NCBI GenBank assembly: GCA_030141605.1
Contig: JAQGDQ010001003.1
Location: 1 to 64,000, forward strand
Reading direction: 5' to 3'
DNA from: Tubiluchus corallicola
Taxonomy: Eukaryota > Priapulida > Priapulimorpha > Priapulimorphida > Tubiluchidae
Length of the DNA stretch: 64,000 nucleotides
Part shown: piece after piece, positions 41,601 to 56,600 of the stretch
Numbering within the stretch: the first letter of the stretch is position 1
Layout: the number at the start of each line of letters is the position of its first letter
Translations under genes and position numbers: made by a program
Notes under the pieces: generated by a model
Databases searched by the model: none
Seen by the model: only the letters and a program-made list of their open reading frames with translations
What the model was told of the DNA's origin: nothing

Positions 41601-44600
41601 GCAGTCATTGTTAGCAGTTTCCCTTAAAATTATTGCTGGGTTTTCCAAGCAATTATAATTATTGGCTTCTTTCGGTTGAAATCAAACTTCAGTTGATGAA
41701 CTTGCTGTAGACTTGATTACGCCTAAGTGTCTCTGCACGGCAACCAAAATTCCAGCCTGTTTTGCAAAATGCCTCCCTAAAAATAAACAACGGTTATTTG
41801 TAGCCGCACGGCAGCGTTTAATTCGTCGGATAAACTATGCTTGTGTGCAAAAACGCAGGAACAAATCGCTGCTAACATGGAAGCTGAAAGAACCAAATCT
41901 TCATCCGGTTGCCAATGGCGAAAGGATGCCGCATCCCAGAAATGGCTGACTCAGAAATAGCAACGTAGCTTGTGTAAACGGGAGTGTTTACTTCACAGTG
42001 CCAGAGATCTGGCTAATGTCGTGGCGTCAAGAATTCGCCCGTGTTTTTCGGGGCTGACCTTGGTGTTGCTATAGCAACGGGGAAGCTGCTCCCGCCTTCT
42101 TTGAAACTTAGTAGTTAAACTTATTAGCACACATCACTTGTTGTGTTTCAGGACTCATCTTATCTTAACGCTCAGTTTTTTAGATCAATTAAGTTAAATA
42201 ACCTTGAATTTGTTCATATGTTGGATGATTGGAGGGAAAGCGGGGTACAAACGGAATCTAGTACACTGAGCAGGTTGTTATAGTTTATTTACGTTGAGCT
42301 ATGTTTATTTGTTGTTTAAAGGAAGACAGGATGATTTTTCATATACTACCCTATTTTCAAGTCTGATAAAAAGTATACATTTTTACACAATTAATACTAC
42401 AAAAGCGTTTCTGATAATTAAATTATAGATTAAAAACTTAATTAACGGTGAGCGAGCCCAGCTATATTCAGGTTTTGCTTTAAAGGACTAATGTTTTTTC
42501 CAGCTATATTGTCTGCTGTTGCCTTGTTTTAAATCTAATTTGGTACATGCTTTAATCCTCTTCATTCATTGTCTCAAACTCAATGTATAGCTTGTCTGAT
42601 GCAACTTGCCCTGTGCCGTATGTATAAACTTCAAGTCGAAGGTGAAGACTCCATTTTGTACTTTTCAAGTTTTGCATTGAGACGCCTCATAGCAATTTTA
42701 CGTCATCCGGGTTATAAATTCTAACAGGCAAATAAACCTGCCGAGTTTCAAGTTAACCTACTGAATCAACAAGAAAGCGTGGAACTGCTGATGCGGGCCG
42801 CCCTGTGTGGGAACATTAGGGGTTAACACATTGAATCAATGTGGAACTGCTGATACAGGCTGTCCTGTGTGGGAACATTAGGGGTTAAGACATTGAATCA
42901 ATGTGGAACTGCCCGATGCGGGCCGCCCTGTGTGGGAACATTAGGGGTTAAGACATTGAATCAATGTGGAACTGCTGATGCAGGCCGCCCTGTGTGGGAA
43001 CATTAGGGGTTAACACATTGAATCAATGTGGAACTGCTGATGCGGGCCGCCCTGTGTGGGAACATTAGGGGTTAAGACATTGAATCAATGTGGAACTGCT
43101 GATGCGGGCCGCCCTGTGTGGGAACATTAGGGGTTAAGACATTGAATCAATGTGGAACTGCTGATGCGGGCCGCCCTGTGTGGGAACATTAGGGGTTAAC
43201 TCATTGAATCAACGTGGAACCACCTGATGCAGGCTGCCCTGTGTGGGAATATTAGGGGTTAACTCATTGAATCAACGTGGAACCACCTGATGCAGGCTGC
43301 CCTGTGTGGGAATATTAGGGGTTAACACACTGAATTAATGTGGAACTGCCTGATGCAGGCTGTCCTGTGTGGGAATATTAGGGGTTAACACATTGAATCA
43401 ATGTGGAACTGCTGATGCGGGCCGCCCTGTGTGGGAACATTAGGGGTTAACACATTGAATCAATGTGGAACTGCTGATGCGGGCCGCCCTGTGTGGGAAC
43501 ATTAGGGGTTAACTCATTGAATCAACGTGGAACCACCTGATGCAGGCTGCCCTGTGTGGGAATATTAGGGGTTAACACATTGAATCAATGTGGAACTGCT
43601 GATGCAGGCTGTCCTGTGTGGGAACATTAGGGGTTAACACACTGAATTAATGTGGAACTGCCTGATGCAGGCTGTCCTGTGTGGGAATATTAGGGGTTAA
43701 CACATTGAATCAATGTGGAACTGCCCGATGCAGGCTGCCCTGTGTGGAAATATTAGGGGTTAAGACATTGAATCAATGTGGAACTGCTGATGCAGGCCGC
43801 CCTGTGTGGGAATATTAGGGGTTAAGACATTGAATTAATGTGGAACTGCCCGATGCAGGCTGCCTTGTGTGGAAATATTAGGGGTTAACACATTGAATCA
43901 ACGTGGAACGGCTGATGCAGGGTGCCCTGTGTGGGAATATTAGGGGTTAACACACTGAATTAATGTGGAACTGCTGATGCAGGGTGCCCTGTGTGGGAAT
44001 ATTAGGGGTTAACACATTGAATCAATGTGGAACTGCTGATGCAGGCTGTCCTGTGTGGGAATATTAGGGGTTAACACATTGAATCAATGTGGAACTGCTG
44101 ATGCAGGCCGCCCTGTGTGGGAATATTAGGGGTTAACACATTGAATCAATGTGGAACTGCTGATGCAGGGTGCCCTGTGTGGGAATATTAGGTGTTAACA
44201 CATTGAATCAATGTGGAACTGCTGATGCAGGCCGCCCTGTGTGGGAATATTAGGTGTTAACACATTGAATCAATGTGGAACTGCTGATGCAGGCTGTCCT
44301 GTGTGGGAATATTAGGGGTTAACACATTGAATCAATGTGGAACTGCTGATGCAGGCTGCCCTGTGTGGCAATATTAGGTGTTAACACATTGAATCAATGT
44401 GGAACTGCTGATGCAGGGTGCCCTGTGTGGGAATATTAGGTGTTAACACATTGAATCAATGTGGAACTGCTGATGCAGGCCGCCCTGTGTGGGAATATTA
44501 GGTGTTAACACATTGAATCAATGTGGAACTGCTGATGCAGGCCGCCCTGTGTGGGAATATCAGGTGTTAACACATTGAATCAATGTGGAACTGCTGATGC

Positions 44601-47600
44601 AGGGTGCCCTGTGTGGGAATATTAGGGGTTAACTAATTGAATCAACGTGGAACTGCTGATGCAGGCTGTCCTGTGTGGGAATATTAGGGGTTAACACATT
44701 GAATCAATGTGGAACTGCTGATGCAGGGTGTCCTGTGTGGGAATATTAGGGGTTAACACATTGAATCAATGTGGAACTGCTGATGCAGGCTGTCCTGTGT
44801 GGGAATATTAGGGGTTAACACATTGAATCAATGTGGAACTGCTGATGCAGGCTGTCCTGTGTGGGAATATTAGGGGTTAACTAATTGAATCAACGTGGAA
44901 CTGCCCGATGCAGGCTGCCCTGCGTTGGTAACTCATCGAATCAACGTGGAACTGCCCGATGCAGGCTGTCCTGTGTTGGTAACTCATCGAATCAACGTGG
45001 AACTGCCCGATGTAGGTTGTCTTGTGTTGGGAATATTAGAAAAATCTGGAGAAAAATCGACATCTATTCGCTTGCTGTAGCATGCTTGTGCAGATGTTTT
45101 ATTGACAGACATATAGTCACTGCGGGATGGCCATATGGCTGCCTCATTTACATGGCTTCCAAAAATGTGTGCCAGCCGTGCACGAGGCGTTTATGAGTAA
45201 CTTGGCTTCGGTAATAAACAGCATTTTCAGGCATTTGTACTTTCTGATAATGCTAGTGCAAAACTAGCTTTAAAAAAACTTGGCTTCTGTTGGAATTGCG
45301 TTTTTTCTCATGAATGAATGTTTTGTAAGTGAAAAAACTAGTTCGGATACCTACTTCCGCTAAATTTACCAGCCGGCAAAACTGATGGCAGTGAATGATA
45401 ATAGCCAAATTACAATTACCAACTGGCAAACGATACAAACAACTGACAAGGACAAGTGATTCGTTAACCGCCATCAATATGTTTACAGAAAGCCAATAGC
45501 AATGACTCTACAGGAAGCCACTAGCAATAACAACAACAGTTCTGTAGAAAGCCACAAACATTGAAAGTGTAAGAAAGAATTAATTGTGGGAAACTGCTGC
45601 CATGGTTCCTAAATGAAACCACTAACAATAATTTTTGTAGGTACCATTAATCCGTGTCCTGCACGAAACCACTAACGTAGATCCTGCTTGAAATCACTAA
45701 CAATGATTTTTGTAAGTAACTATTGTTAATACTTCCATAAGTAATTACTAATATAGGTTCCATGGGAAACCACTAATAATGATTTTTGTAAGTAACTATT
45801 GTTAATACTTCCATAAGTAATTACTAATATAGGTTCCATGGGAACCACTAACAATGATTTTTGTAAGTAACTATTGTTAATACTTCCATGAGTAATTACT
45901 AATATTGGTTATATGGGAAAACACTAACAATGATTTTTGTAAGTGACTATTGTTAATACTTCCATGAGTAATTACTAATATAGGTTCAATGGGAAACCAT
46001 TAATAATGATTTTTGTAAGTGACTATTGCTAATACTTCCACGAGTAATTACTAATATAGGTTCCATGGGAAACCACTAATAATGATTTTTGTAAGTAACT
46101 ATTGTTAATACTTCCATGAGTAATTACTAATATAGGTTCCATGGGAAACCACTAATAATGATTTTTGTAAGTGACTATTGCTAATACTTCCACGAGTAAT
46201 TACTAATATAGGTTCCATGGGAAACCATTAATAATGATTTTTGTAAGTAACTATTGTTAATTCTTCCATGAGTAATTAGTAATATAGGTTCCATGGGAAC
46301 CACTAACAATGATTTTTGTAAGTAACTATTGTTAATACTTCCACGAGTAATTACTAATATAGGTTCCATGGGAAACCACTAACAATTATTTTTGTAACTA
46401 TTGTTAATACTTCCATGAGTAATTACTAATACAGGTTCCATGGGAAACCATTAATAATGATTTTTGTAAGTAACTATTGTTAATACTTCCGTGAGTAATT
46501 AGTAATATAGGTTCCATGGGAAACCACTAATAATGATTTTGTAAGTAACTATTGTTAATACTTCCGTGAGTAATTACTAATATAGGTTCCATGGGAAACC
46601 ACTAATAATGATTTTGTAAGTAACTATTGTTAATACTTCCGTGAGTAATTAGTAATATAGGTTCCATGGGAAACCACTAACAATTATTTTTGTAACTATT
46701 GTTAATACTTCCATGAGTAATTACTAATATAGGTTCCATGGGAAACCACTAATAATGATTTTTGTAAGTAACTATTGTTAATACTTCCGTGAGTAATTAC
46801 TAATATAGGTTCCATGGGAAACCACTAATAATGATTTTTGTAAGTAACTATTGTTAATACTTCCATAAGTAATTACTAATATAGGTTCCATGGGAAATCA
46901 CTAACAATGATTTTTGTAAGTAACTATTGTTAATACTTCCATGAGTAATTACTAATACAGGATCTATGGGAAACCACTAACAATCATTTTTGAAGAAAAC
47001 TATTAGCAAATGTCCTGCGGGAAACCACTAAAAATGTTTTTTTTGTAGAAACCTAGTAACAACAGTTTTGTGGGACACTACTTAACATATGTTATAAGGA
47101 TTATATACTAACCATTAACAGTGGTCCTGCTGGAAACCACTAGGTCCACATGAAACTACAAACAAAGACTACAAAAACCGATTCCGTAGAATTCAAAGCC
47201 TTATACAATATTTCTAGCTACCAGTCACTAACGTTTCTGTCACTTCTGGGAAATCTTTGTCTATAGTTGCCAGGAAACCACTAATAATTGTAGCATTCTG
47301 AAAGAACCCGCTGATACTGTGGCAACTCAGTAAAGAAAATGGTAACACTGATTTCAGTAGGAACTACTAACAATGAGGTTTTTGAAGTCTTGTATGAAAT
47401 ACAGAAAACAGCGAATGCATTCATTCAAAGTAATTTCTTCATTACATTGATTATCAATAATTTGTTTATTTACATGATACATTTGGTATTAAATGCGTAC
47501 TTTCAAATGTTAGGTGCTATCTTGGCTTTTTTAAAGCCGTACCTTGTTGTAATATTTACCTTAAAAGTGTTTTGATAGATGCAAAGTTTGTACCACTCTA

Positions 47601-50600
47601 CTAACAGTTAGTTTGTTGCTTGCAAGGATTGTACCACCTTACAAACAATTAGTTTGCTGTGGGCAAAGATTGTACTATACTATGAACAGTTAGTTTGTTG
47701 CTTTCAAGGATTGTACCACCTTACAAACAATTAGTTTGCTGTGGGCAAAGATTGTACTATACTATGAACAGTTAGTTTGTTGCTTGCAAGGATTGTACCA
47801 CCTTACAAACAATTAGTTTGCTGTGTGCAAAGGTTGTACTATACTATGAACAGTTAGTTTGTTGCTTGCAAGGATTGTACCACCTTACAAACAATTAGTT
47901 TGCTGTGGGCAAAGATTGTACTATACTATGAACAGTTAGTTTGTTGCTTTCAAGGATTGTACCACCTTACAAACAATTAGTTTGCTGTGGGCAAAGATTG
48001 TACTATACTATGAACAGTTAGTTTGTTGCTTGCAAGGATTGTACCACCTTACAAACAATTAGTTTGCTGTGTGCAAAGGTTGTACTATACTATGAACAGT
48101 TAGTTTGTTGCTTGCAAGGATTGTACCACCTTACAAACAATTAGTTTGCTGTGGGCAAAGATTGTACTATACTATGAACAGTTAGTTTGTTGCATGCAAG
48201 GATTGTACCACCTTACAAATAATTAGTCTGCTGTGTGCAAAGATTGTGCTATAGTATGAACAGATAGTTTGTTGCATTCAATGATTGTACAACCTTACAA
48301 ATAATTAGTTTGCTGTGTGCAAAGACTGTACAATGCCATAAGCAGTTAGCCTGCATGCAAGGATTGTAGCACGCTACAAACAGTTACTTTGCTCTGTGCA
48401 AGTGTATATAATAGGGCAGATTGCGCTTTGGCTTGAGAAAGTGTAAACTATTTAATTATAAGACGCTGAGAATATTGAGTTACTGTAATTCTGTACTGTC
48501 ACTTTCTAAACTAAACAAAATGGTTTCCTGACTTCAACAAAAGATGTCATTTGTTTTGCAGGCTGCAAGTACAGTGGACTCTCGTTATAAGAATCACCTC
48601 GGGAGAAGGCAAAATGATTATCATAACAAGCGATTCTTATAACGAGCATGACCCAGAATTGCTTTAAAAAATTTTTATGCACATAAAAATTATTTATTTC
48701 CCGAAATCACGCTAGAAACGACATGAAACAGCATAATGTTTTTCTGGCCTAAAAAGGACCTAAAAATTACTAGACTAATGTTTTCATTTCATGGTTGGGT
48801 AAATATTTCATGATGCCAGAATTGCCTTAAAAATTTTTTAATGCACATAATTTTTTTCCGCCACGCCCACTGCGCAGAACCTTGTAAGCAGGGCGTGAGA
48901 GACAATGGAGTTGGCGCCAAAATTGATTCTACTATCGAAAGAAGGGTGATTCTTATACGAGCGGATTTTCACTAGGAAAATGCTGATTCAATTCGGGAAA
49001 CGCGATTTTGATTCTTATATCGAGCTGATTCTTATACGTATGATTCTTGTAACGAGAGTCCACTGTATTATGTTTATGATAATAAAAACGCGAGGGCAGT
49101 TCGCAAACGAAAAATTTTTAGTCAGAGAAGTGAAAGAAAGATAATAGAAAGAAAGAAAAACTGCAGAGGCCTCGATGTTTAGGGCAATGTACTCAGATAC
49201 TCAAAGAGCAATCAAAATTGCTGGATGGGATATCAGTTATTGTGTCAAAGAGGGTTGTAGGTATAGAGTACTACGCAGCAGGAGGGAAGATTTTGTTCTA
49301 GTGTGATAGTAAGTCATGTTTGCAAAGTCACCACGTCACTCTTGAGTCACCACAGCTGCTGAGGCTGCTGATGTTATCAGATTCTTAAGAACTTTAAAGA
49401 AGCTTGTTAAGCACTCGAAAGAAGCCATTATTATGATTTCGCTTATTGGAATTCACTCAAAATGGGAGTGGGGGAAGGGGGAGGCTGAAAGAGGTGATTC
49501 AGACGAAATGTTGAAGAATAAAAAGTTCTCTTGTTAGATTGTAGGTGGCGCCATCGCGTCATGAACATAGATGTTGTTGCGTAGCGTTTTCCCCGGTCGA
49601 GTCCTTAGAAAGAAAAATATGTTGACGGCGCTGACGAGAGTGATAAGAGCAGTCACAGTGATGACGTCGGCAACTTGGCTGGGACGCCGTCACACTGGAT
49701 GAGAACGTGAACGTTGACCATAATGATAGCGACAGCGACATTTTTGTAGTTGTCAACGGGGTGTAACTTACCGCCAGAGTGATGCATTACTTTTCTTCCA
49801 ACCGTGATTCGTAATACGATAGTTCCTGCGTGAACTAGTGTTTTGTGTACCTCAAAATCGACTTTAAATAAACTACTTACTTACTCACTCACTCACTTAC
49901 TTACTTGTATACTTACTGATTTGCTTACTTACTTACTTACATACATACATACTTACGTACTTGCTTACTTATATATTTACTGACTTGCTTACATATTTAC
50001 TTTCTTACATATATACTTACTTACATACTCGCGTACTTACTTACTTACGTATTTACTTATTTGCTTACTTACCTAAGTACTTATGTACTTCCTTACTTAT
50101 ATACTTACTGACTTGCTTACTTACTTACATACATACTTACGTACTTGCTTACTTATATATTTACTGACTTGCTTTTCCGTACTTACTTTCTTACATACAT
50201 ACTTACTTACGTACTCGCTTACTTACTTACTTACTTACTTACGTAATTACTTATTTGCTTACTTACGTACACACGTACTTGCTTACTTATATTATATATT
50301 TACTGACTTGCTTACGTACTTACTTTCTTACATATATACTTACTTACGTACTCGCTTACTTACTTACTTACTTACTTACGTAATTACTTATTTGCTTACT
50401 TACTTTTGTACATACGTACTTACTTACTTATATACTTACTGATTTACTTTCTTACATACATACTTACTTACTTCCTAAGTACTCACGTACTTACTTATTT
50501 ACTTTCTTTCTTATTGTCTTACGTATTTACTTACTAACTCACTGTACTAAAATTTGCACACGAAGAATTTTGTTAACTACTGTTAGCAGAAATAATATCC

Positions 50601-53600
50601 TTCTTAAATATTCCCTCTCCCCCCAATTATTGATACTTGGAAAAATTGCCTTGAAGTGCTTCTTTACAGTTGTTTGTGATGTCGGTTTAGCTGCGCAGTT
50701 AAGCTCGAACAGCTCGCTGTGCTTATTAGTAAACATTATGTTACGACTGTAGAGATATGGCAGCTCATGTTCACCTCATGTTGGTGGTGGAAAACCATGA
50801 ACAAGATTCTTACTGTATGTAATTCTCGTGATTGCACTGCTGGGAGACGTCCATAATGCATCTCCCAGGAGTCTGAAGGGTGAACGTTGTTATTACAGTA
50901 TTTCATAGTAAAGCAAAATGTATTATAGTAGACGTTAACGGGGTATGTACCACGATGCACTTGGCTGATAAGAGTCATGGTTGAACAACTTTTTTTACTG
51001 TTTATGACTTCGTGCATTGTAGAATATCCCATGATGCACTTGGCTGAGAAGAGTCATGGTTGAACAATTTTTTTACTGTTTATGACTTCGTGCATTGTGG
51101 AATATCCCATGATGCACTTGGCTGAGAACAGTCGTGGTTGAACAACGTTTTTACTGTTGATAACTTCGTGCATTGTGGAATATCCCATGATGCACTTGGC
51201 TGAGAAGAGTCATGGTTGAACAACTTTTTTACTGTTTATGACTTCGTGCATTGTGGAATATCCCATGATGCACTTGGCTGAGAAGAGTCATGGTTGAACA
51301 ACTTTTTTACTGTTGATAACTTCGTGCAGTGTAGAATATCCATGATGCACTTGGCTGAGAACAGTCGTGGTTGAACAACGTTTTTACTGTTGATAACTTC
51401 GTGCATTGTGGAATATCCCACGATGCACTTGGCTGAGAAGAGTCATGGTTGAACAACTTTTTTACTGTTTATGACTTCGTGCATTGTGGAATATCCCATG
51501 ATGCACTTGGCTGAGAAGAGTCATGGTTGAACAACTTTTTTACTGTTGATAACTTCGTGCAGTGTAGAATATCCATGATGCACTTGGCTGAGAAGAGTCA
51601 TGGTTGAACAACTTCTTTACTGTTTATGACTTCGTGCAGTGTAGAATATCCCATGATGCACTTGGCTGAGAAGAGTCATGGTTGAACAACTTTTTTACTG
51701 TTTATGACTTCGTGCAGTGTAGAATATCCCATGATGCACTTGGCTGAGAAGAGTCATGGTTGAACAACTTTTTTACTGTTTATGACTTCGTGCAGTGTAG
51801 AATATCCATGATGCACTTGGCTGAGAAGAGTCATGGTTGAACAACTTTTTTACTGTTTATAACTTCATGCATTGTGGAATATCCCATGATGCACTTGGCT
51901 GAGAAGAGTCATGGTTGAACAACTTTTTTACTGTTGATAACTTCGTGCATTGTAGAATATCCATGATGCACTTGGCTGAGAAGAGTCATGGTTGAACAAC
52001 TTCTTTACTGTTTATGACTTCGTGCATTGTGGAATATCCCATGATGCACTTGGCTGAGAAGAGTCATGGTTGAACAACGTTTTTACTGTAGATAACTTTG
52101 TTTATTGTGGAATATCCCATGATGCACTTGGCTGAGAAGAGTCATGGTTGAACAACTTTTTTACTGTAGATAACTTCGTGCATTGTGGAATATCCCATGA
52201 TGCACTTGGCTGAGAAGAGTCATGGTTGAACAACTTTTTTACTGTTTATGACTTCGTGCATTGTAGAATATCCCATGATGCACTTGGCTGAGAAGAGTCA
52301 TGGTTGAACAACTTTTTTTACTGTTTATGACTTCGTGCATTGTAGAATATCCCATGATGCACTTGGCTGAGAAGAGTCATGGTTGAACAACTTTTTTTAC
52401 TGTTTATGACTTCGTGCATTGTGGAATATCCCATGATGCACTTGGCTGAGAAGAGTCATGGTTGAACAACTTTTTTTACTGTTTATGACTTCGTGCATTG
52501 TAGAATATCCCATGATGCACTTGGCTGAGAAGAGTCATAAAACAAACATTTTTTCTGTTATAACTTCGTGCATTGTGAATATCCCATGATGCACTTGGCT
52601 GAGAAGAGTCATGGTTGAACAACTTTTTTACTGTTTATGACTTCGTGCAGTGTAGAATATCCCATGATGCACTTGGCTGAGAAGAGTCATGCGTTCTTAC
52701 GCACGAGCTGTCGAACGTGTGCAGTGCGTCGCAAACTAACACATCTGAACTGACATTGAACTACAACAAGTGTTTTTTTGTGTCCTATTTTACAGGCCCC
52801 ATTTTAACTATCGAATGACAAAATGATGAACATGAAAATGTGTTTGTGTGGTAATAATTCTTTCAAGTAAGTCATTTCTGAAAAAATAGCATGTTTCCTT
52901 TCAATATTTTACAGAGCAGATTGTTTTGACCTGCATTTTAAGATTGGGTCCGGTTTTGCTTTAAGAATTGAAGACCGAAACGATGTAAAAATGTATTCAA
53001 TTTTCTCATTTTTTTTAGGAAAGTTATAAAATGGCAGTTCCGTATAATACATATATTTATTAATTTTATTCCAGTACAAGTGCACGACATAATAATAACA
53101 ATAATGGCAGCTGACAATGGCTGCCATTTCTGTTGCCATCAACATCATTTCATGTATTCATCATCATCGTCATGTTTTTTTTGTAGACAGCAGGTGCTCG
53201 CTAAGCTGGACGTTTAGTTTGTGTGAGTGATGTTACTGAGTTCTCAAAGTTTATTAAGAAATTTTTGTATTTCAATAGTACAATCAAGAAAAGAGTACAA
53301 GTATTGTCGCTAAGTGGAAAAAAGTTGCAACCGTTTTACACTTACTAACTGCATAGAATTGGAAATACTTTGTTTTGTCAGCGATATAAATCTAGTGCAG
53401 AGGTCTGCCAACTCTTATAAAGTTATATCTGTCAGTAACAAAAATCAAGTTTTTATTGTGAATTGCACTCACAGATGGCAGCACCGTGTATTTGAAGAAT
53501 TTTCGAAGCCGGTACAGGCTGGCGTCTGCAGATTGTACTGTTAGTTGTCAGCTAACGAATCTAAACCTACTTGAATAAATCTTATGGGGGCTTCCAAGTT

Positions 53601-56600
53601 CTGTCTAGCACACCACCACATCATCAGCAGTAGCAATGAGAACACGCTGCCGTCCCACTGCTGTTAATCTGGCTAGTTGTTAAAAGATTATAACACACCA
53701 CAAACGGTTAGTTCTAGCAGCACATGTGTTTATAAAGCGCCGGACGCGTGTTCTAATTGACCGGATTTAGTAGTTTGTAAACTAGTCATTCAGGTTGATT
53801 GATAACAACAGATTAACAACAGACCCGTTTTCTGTTAGCAAGCATCTCTTTTGCCAATTAATGAATTATGAATTTATTCCACAGCAACTCAAACATACAT
53901 ATAAATTGATATAACATTGAAAAAAATAAATAAACTATGCGAGTTACTGTGAGGGAGGGGGAAGGAGCATTGAACTTTCGAGTCCTCCTCCAGATAAGTG
54001 AAGCAATTGACAATTAACATTACATTTTCATCAGTTATAGCATACATTAGAACAAAACAACTTTTGTTAGTAACTTAAAATCAGGATGAGTAAAATTGTG
54101 AGTTAATTATACCGTTGTAGTAGGTAATTCTTTGATGCTTTTTTAAATTGATAAAGATTAAGAGTTTTCATTTCATGCGGAATTGATGACCATAGTTTAA
54201 TAGCATTATATTTAGATGACTGTTTCATTATATTTGTTTTTGGAAGTTGGAGTACATAGTTTTCGATTGAATATCTTGTGTAATGATCATGTTGATTTGA
54301 AACTGGACTAAAGTATGACTGAAAAGCTGGTGGAAGTAGTGAATTATGATGATAATGTTTCAAACGTTTCCTTATAAATTTATTCGGTCTTTATCCCTCT
54401 TCTGTACAAGCTACTCTAAGCTTTGCTGTATCAATTACCTTCTGCAGGAGTCATTTTCCCAACTAGCCTTTTCACAGTTGCCAGACAATGTTTTTGTGTA
54501 CACTTGACAACGCCTTGCAGCCCCTGCTATTGTTGTGCTACCTTCTTATAAAAAACTCCAACAACATAATTGTGTAATTGTATCGTTTAATCTGAAAACA
54601 AATAAGGTAATTTTATATAATTTTGCTCAATTTTACGGCGAAATCTAAACCAAATTGATCTAATTAACTTTAACAAACTTTAATGCAAATTATAAAATCT
54701 AATCTCTAGTCTTTTTAATAAACAAAGGTCCAAGATTTAAGAAATTAATAAATCAACTTACATGATGATCTTGTATAAGTGTAATTATGAAATTATAACA
54801 ACAAATCAATAAATGACGCTAAACAATCTGTCACTGCAGTGTGTGAACGCCTGAGTTACTCCAATCTACAGGTAAGTGTACAGGTAAAAGCCTGGTCACA
54901 TGACCTGTTTAAAAGGAAACCGGTTTATAACTGAAAAGAGGGGGCAACACAAGTTTAAATCGGCACAATTGTAATAGTAACAGTTTTAACACCTAGCTAG
55001 AACCTTACCTCGTTCATTTTTTCTTGTTCTCAAGTGAGATCCTGCTAGTAAATCACTCTACACACAGACTAGTGCATAATTAAGTAAAGTCCACAAGAAA
55101 CCACTGAAGTTACTGAACTGGTGCGGCAGACGGGTTTGTTTTACCCACACGTCACATGCCGATTGCAGTTGAGATGCATTGCTGTTGTACACTTAACTGT
55201 AGACCTACAGCAACTGCGCATGCGCATGACGAAACTATGAACAGGCTTATTGGGTTGGGTATTTGAGAAGTTTCTGTAGTTCATCTGTACGCATGCGCGT
55301 AGTTGCAAGTGCAGAATGCTTTGTAAAAAGTTTTCTGGGTCAGTTTTGCTGCTTGTGTGTAGTAGCTTCCCAATCTTTGGCTCTGAAGTAACACCGCTGA
55401 GTTTTTTCTTGTCTTTCAGAATTTTTTTAGTTTTGCTTTCTTTAGTTAGGCACCGTTTAGTTCTTCGATTTTTCCAGACCTTTTTTGTGTTCACCTGTCT
55501 TTATCAGTAATCACCTACAGTATATTAGTTTTTACAAATTTAATCCTAGCATCGTACAATTTACATTATTAATTTGGTTTTGAATTTTATTTAAAGTACT
55601 TATTTTGCAGTCATTCGCATCAGGTGCTGTAATGCACAGTATACATTAGAGAATATTTATTGAAAAACAGACATAACTTTTATGCATACTATTGTATAAT
55701 GTTATTATAATGTAATTAACTGCAATAACTGTAGCTATATTTCATATATCATGCATGTAGGGTATTTGTGTAAAAAATGCATTGTACTTCTGCAAATGAA
55801 GAATAGATTAGATTTATTATATACATATATATATATATATATATAAGCACAAAATATCACAAAATAACACATAAGCACACAATATCATAAACAATGACAT
55901 AAGCACACAATATCATAAACAATAACACATAGGCACACAATATCATAAACAATAACATAAGCACACAATATCATAAACAATAACATAGCACAGAATATCA
56001 TAAACAATAACGTAAGCACACAATATCATAAACAATGACATAAGCACACAATATCATAAACAATGACATAGCACACAATATCATAAACAATGACATAGCA
56101 CACAATGTCATAAACAATGACATAGCACACAATATCATAAACAAAACCGTAAGCACACAATATCACAAACAGTAACCTAAGCACACAATATTACAAACAA
56201 TAACATAAGCACACAATATCATAAACAATAACATCACAAATTTCCGGATATTACACTGATGAAGACATAACATATATAAATAATATAAATAATAAATTGT
56301 TTATAATATATATATTACATTATTGTTTATGATATTGTGTGCTATGTTATTGTTTATGATATTGTGTGCTTATGTGTTATTTTGTGATATTTTGTGTTTA
56401 TATTATTGTTTATGATATTGTGTGCTATGTTATTGTTTATGATATTGTGTGCTATGTTATTGTTTATGATATTGTGTGCTTATGTCATTGTTTATGATAT
56501 TGTGTGCTTATGTCATTGTTTATGATATTGTGTGCTTATGTCATTGTTTATGATATTGTGTGCTTACCATGCATATTCTTAGGTGTAGTTTCTTGAGAAC

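Noticed and set aside
41713-41949. 78-residue frame with many Lys/Arg
   Set aside because: No domain, no splice or promoter support, sits between repeat arrays.
39880-47000. CRISPR-like regular arrays
   Set aside because: Units are contiguous tandem repeats without unique spacers, in an animal genome context.
50736-52690. Short minus-strand frames MGYSTMHEVINSK and similar
   Set aside because: Translation of the 78-bp satellite.
54103-54363. Independent small gene on the minus strand
   Set aside because: The peptide has the signature of a LINE polyprotein C-terminus and is followed by a retroelement 3' tail, so it is a mobile-element remnant.
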